Origin: Methanomicrobiales archaeon
GTDB taxonomy: Archaea; Halobacteriota; Methanomicrobia; Methanomicrobiales; Methanoculleaceae
Reading direction: 5' to 3'
DNA length: 6,306 nucleotides
Assembly: GCA_012510335.1 (NCBI GenBank)
Contig: JAAZIF010000116.1
Coordinates: 1 to 6,306, forward strand
Program-made: the position numbers and the translations under genes
Shown: positions 4,933-6,306 of the stretch, piece after piece
Numbering within the stretch: the first letter of the stretch is position 1
Layout: every line of letters begins with the position of its first letter
Notes under the pieces: generated by a model
Databases searched by the model: none
What the model was told of the DNA's origin: nothing
Seen by the model: only the letters and a program-made list of their open reading frames with translations

Positions 4933-5483
4933 CCCTCAGCGTCCCGGTGTCAGCGGAGGAGGCGATCTTCCAGGTGCTCCCCGGCGGCACCGCTTACGAG
5001 GCGTCGGTCCGGGTTACGGCGGGCGAGTATACGTTCTGGAGTCCGGGGGTTCTGGGGGAGCGGGTTCCGCTCCAGGTCGAGGATATCGAGGTGCTCGGTC
5101 CCGAAGGCCCGGTCGAGTACCGAGACAGGGGCAGGGGTGCCATCACCTTCCCGGAGGGCAACTACACCATCTCCTACCGCGCCCCCCTGCGGGACAACCA
5201 CTTTGTGGCGGCCTTCGATGAGCCGTATTCTGTAAAGCTCATCCTCCCCCCCGGGCTTGACGTCAAAAACCCGCTCCTCGGTATGGTCACCCGCGGCGCT
5301 GTCACCTCCCCGGGACCGAACGGGACACAGGAGATCGCCTGGAACCAATTAAAGGTCGTGGAGGTCCGGTTCTACACACCGGAGCGTGAGATCCTGCTCA
5401 CCACCTTTGGCACCATATGGCTCTCGGTCGCTATCATCCTGCTCCTTCCCTTCGCCGTCTCATGGAGGAGGGGGCACCGGTGA
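4869..5483 (+). CDS. DUF5803-like exported, membrane-anchored protein
   Basis: The 204-residue protein begins with an arginine-rich stretch (MRTSTRDRRR) and a hydrophobic core (11-26) ending VPVSA-EEA, a typical Sec signal peptide with cleavage near 29/30. The middle is a beta-rich extracytoplasmic domain, with repeated acidic-hydrophobic strands and a conserved-looking block LPPGLDVKNPLLGMVTRGAV at about 126-145 and VEVRFYTPEREILLTTFG near 169-186. A single membrane helix (about 183-198) and the basic tail SWRRGHR end it, so the bulk lies outside the cell. The blocks recall DUF5803 proteins of haloarchaea and Methanomicrobia, whose function is unknown. The start at 4869 overlaps thrC by 64 bp. 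No later ATG, GTG or TTG keeps the signal peptide intact, so the overlap appears real. No strong ribosome-binding site is seen. Confidence 0.75.
   Translation: MRTSTRDRRRSALLALCLALIALSVPVSAEEAIFQVLPGGTAYEASVRVTAGEYTFWSPGVLGERVPLQVEDIEVLGPEGPVEYRDRGRGAITFPEGNYTISYRAPLRDNHFVAAFDEPYSVKLILPPGLDVKNPLLGMVTRGAVTSPGPNGTQEIAWNQLKVVEVRFYTPEREILLTTFGTIWLSVAIILLLPFAVSWRRGHR
5464..5471 (+). promoter_or_regulatory. Shine-Dalgarno deciding the GTG start of the LysE-family gene
   Basis: The purine run GGAGGAGG lies inside the end of the upstream gene, eight bases before the GTG at 5480. It favours this GTG, which overlaps the upstream stop as GTGA, over the ATG at 5462 or an earlier ATG at 5417. Confidence 0.6.
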
Positions 5484-6055
5484 TCGAGGTCATCGCTGCC
5501 TCGTTCCTGATCGGGCTCTCCGGGGCCGCATCCCCGGGCCCCATGACCGCCTCGGTCCTCGGCCTTGGAGCGCGTCGTCCGGGGCCGTTCGTCGCCGGGT
5601 TGATCGCGGGCCACGGCATCCCGGAGGCGGCCATGGTTGCGGCCATAGCTCTCGGCGTGCGCGATATCCCGTACATCAACCTCGTTGCGATCTCAGGATC
5701 GGTTGTCCTGGTTGCATTCGGTATAATGCAGTTCCTCCGCGCTGATAATGCCGCCGCCGCGAGTGAAGAGACCAGGATGCCGTTTGCCATCGGGGTGGTC
5801 TGCACCCTCGGCAACCCCTACTGGTGGGTCTGGTGGCTCACGTTCGGTGTTGGGTTTCTCGCGCTCCATCCATCATTCATCGCGTTCTACGTCGGGCATA
5901 TCGGTGCAGATATCGCCTGGCTCGGGCTCCTCGCAGTCGCGGTCTCACGGGGGGCAAACATCATCGGGCCGCATTACAAAAGGGTGGTGCAGGCGAGCGG
6001 ACTTGCCATGGTACTCTTCGGGCTGTACTTCGCCGTGACGATCTTTCTGGCCTGA
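5480..6055 (+). CDS. LysE/RhtB-superfamily amino-acid exporter
   Basis: The 191-residue protein has about six hydrophobic segments and the LysE-family N-terminal signature GLSGAASPGPM (12-22), followed by GLGARRPGPFVAGLIAGHGIPE (28-49). A second family block is TLGNPYWWVWW, about residues 108-118, in the fourth-fifth helix region. LysE-type proteins export lysine, arginine, threonine, homoserine or related solutes using the proton gradient. The substrate cannot be read from the sequence. It starts at GTG 5480, four bases inside the stop of the DUF5803-like gene, with a good Shine-Dalgarno. As the third gene of the thrC operon it may export threonine or a precursor. An upstream ATG at 5462 would add six residues and is the alternative start. 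A stem-loop follows its stop codon directly. Confidence 0.88.
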   Translation: MIEVIAASFLIGLSGAASPGPMTASVLGLGARRPGPFVAGLIAGHGIPEAAMVAAIALGVRDIPYINLVAISGSVVLVAFGIMQFLRADNAAAASEETRMPFAIGVVCTLGNPYWWVWWLTFGVGFLALHPSFIAFYVGHIGADIAWLGLLAVAVSRGANIIGPHYKRVVQASGLAMVLFGLYFAVTIFLA

Positions 6056-6077
6056 GGAGGCGGTGGTCACCGCCTTC
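6056..6077 (+). terminator. Stem-loop directly after the thrC operon
   Basis: GGAGGCGGT (6056-6064) pairs with ACCGCCTTC (6069-6077) around the four-base loop GGTC, nine pairs with one G-T. No T-run follows, so classical archaeal T-tract termination is not shown. It may protect the mRNA 3' end or aid termination. Confidence 0.35.
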
Positions 6078-6090
6078 CGGAGCCCCTCAT

Positions 6091-6138
6091 GCATCTCCGC
6101 GTGTGGTGGCGATAGATCATCACGCACCCGTAAGATGC
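6091..6138. repeat. Nested inverted repeat in the 3' intergenic region
   Basis: GCATCT (6091-6096) pairs with AGATGC (6133-6138). Inside it GCGTG (6099-6103) pairs with CACGC (6121-6125). The result is a two-tier stem in a 209-bp gap that otherwise holds a post-operon hairpin and a promoter. It could be an RNA structure or a chance palindrome, and no known RNA family is recognised. Confidence 0.3.
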
Positions 6139-6210
6139 GGCAAAATGGCCCACAAAGACCACCCCGGGCGGAGAGGACGGTCCTACAGTACAGCCAGGCA
6201 GGATATTCAG

Positions 6211-6240
6211 ACTTATTAGTACAAGAAGAAACATTCATAT
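6211..6240 (+). promoter_or_regulatory. AT-rich promoter region of the gene starting at 6265
   Basis: Two TATA-like stretches, ACTTATTAG (6211-6219) and CATTCATAT (6232-6240), lie in an AT-rich tract before the ATG at 6265. The second is about 29 bases upstream and would give a leaderless mRNA. The first would give a leader of about 24 bases. Confidence 0.4.
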
Positions 6241-6264
6241 CACCAAATCGACAACAGAAAGAGT

Positions 6265-6306
6265 ATGATGAGATTCCCGGTAAGCCGCCTCTTCTGCCTT
6301 GCCCTC
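6265..6306 (+). CDS. Start of an exported or membrane protein, cut by the window end
   Basis: Only 14 codons are visible: MMRFPVSRLFCLAL. A short basic part is followed by hydrophobic residues, as in a signal peptide or first membrane helix. The frame is open to the last base, and an AT-rich promoter-like tract precedes it. No strong Shine-Dalgarno is seen (only AAAGAG at 6258-6263). The second ATG at 6268 is an equal start candidate. Function cannot be told. Confidence 0.5.
   Translation, partial: MMRFPVSRLFCLAL

Noticed and set aside
5945..6238. - strand frame over the end of the LysE gene and the following gap
   Set aside because: It is antisense to the LysE gene and has mixed composition with no family signature or promoter. 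It is probably chance.

Overview
The window looks like chromosome from a GC-rich euryarchaeal methanogen, most likely Methanomicrobiales (Methanoculleus-like). This rests on the archaeal-type ribosomal genes L7Ae, S28e and L24e lying beside ndk, an archaeal-type threonine synthase, BRE/TATA-like promoters and protein families I associate with Methanomicrobia. No search was run, so genus level is an inference. All supported genes lie on the + strand.

Region by region: (1) 1-255 is the C-terminal end of a large membrane protein resembling the DUF2298 (YYY) family. (2) 256-431 is a gap with a BRE/TATA promoter and a leader of about 70 nt. That leader holds a GC-rich hairpin flanked by tandem GA dinucleotides, resembling an L7Ae-binding kink-turn placed against the Shine-Dalgarno of rpl7ae. 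(3) 432-1670 is a compact translation operon, rpl7ae-rps28e-rpl24e-ndk, closed by a T-rich terminator. The infB gene that I recall often following ndk in related archaea is absent here. (4) 1671-1942 is a 272-bp gap with the terminator, a GA-repeat and a structured segment that includes a hairpin resembling a His anticodon arm, but no complete tRNA. (5) 1943-2793 is a MarC-family membrane protein translationally coupled to a 66-residue two-helix membrane protein, possibly followed by a 39-codon ORF. (6) 2949-3683 is a YdjM/DUF457-type membrane-bound metal-dependent hydrolase, apparently with a leaderless or near-leaderless transcript. (7) 3727-6055 is an operon of threonine synthase, a DUF5803-like exported membrane-anchored protein and a LysE-family amino-acid exporter. 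The genes overlap by 64 bp and then 4 bp. (8) 6056-6264 is a gap with a post-operon stem-loop, a nested inverted repeat and a promoter for a gene starting at 6265 that runs off the window.

The translation operon makes small ribosomal proteins plus the enzyme that balances NTP pools. L7Ae probably controls its own mRNA through the leader element. The thrC operon pairs threonine synthesis with a possible threonine or amino-acid exporter, which suggests amino-acid homeostasis. No mobile element, CRISPR array or complete tRNA was seen.
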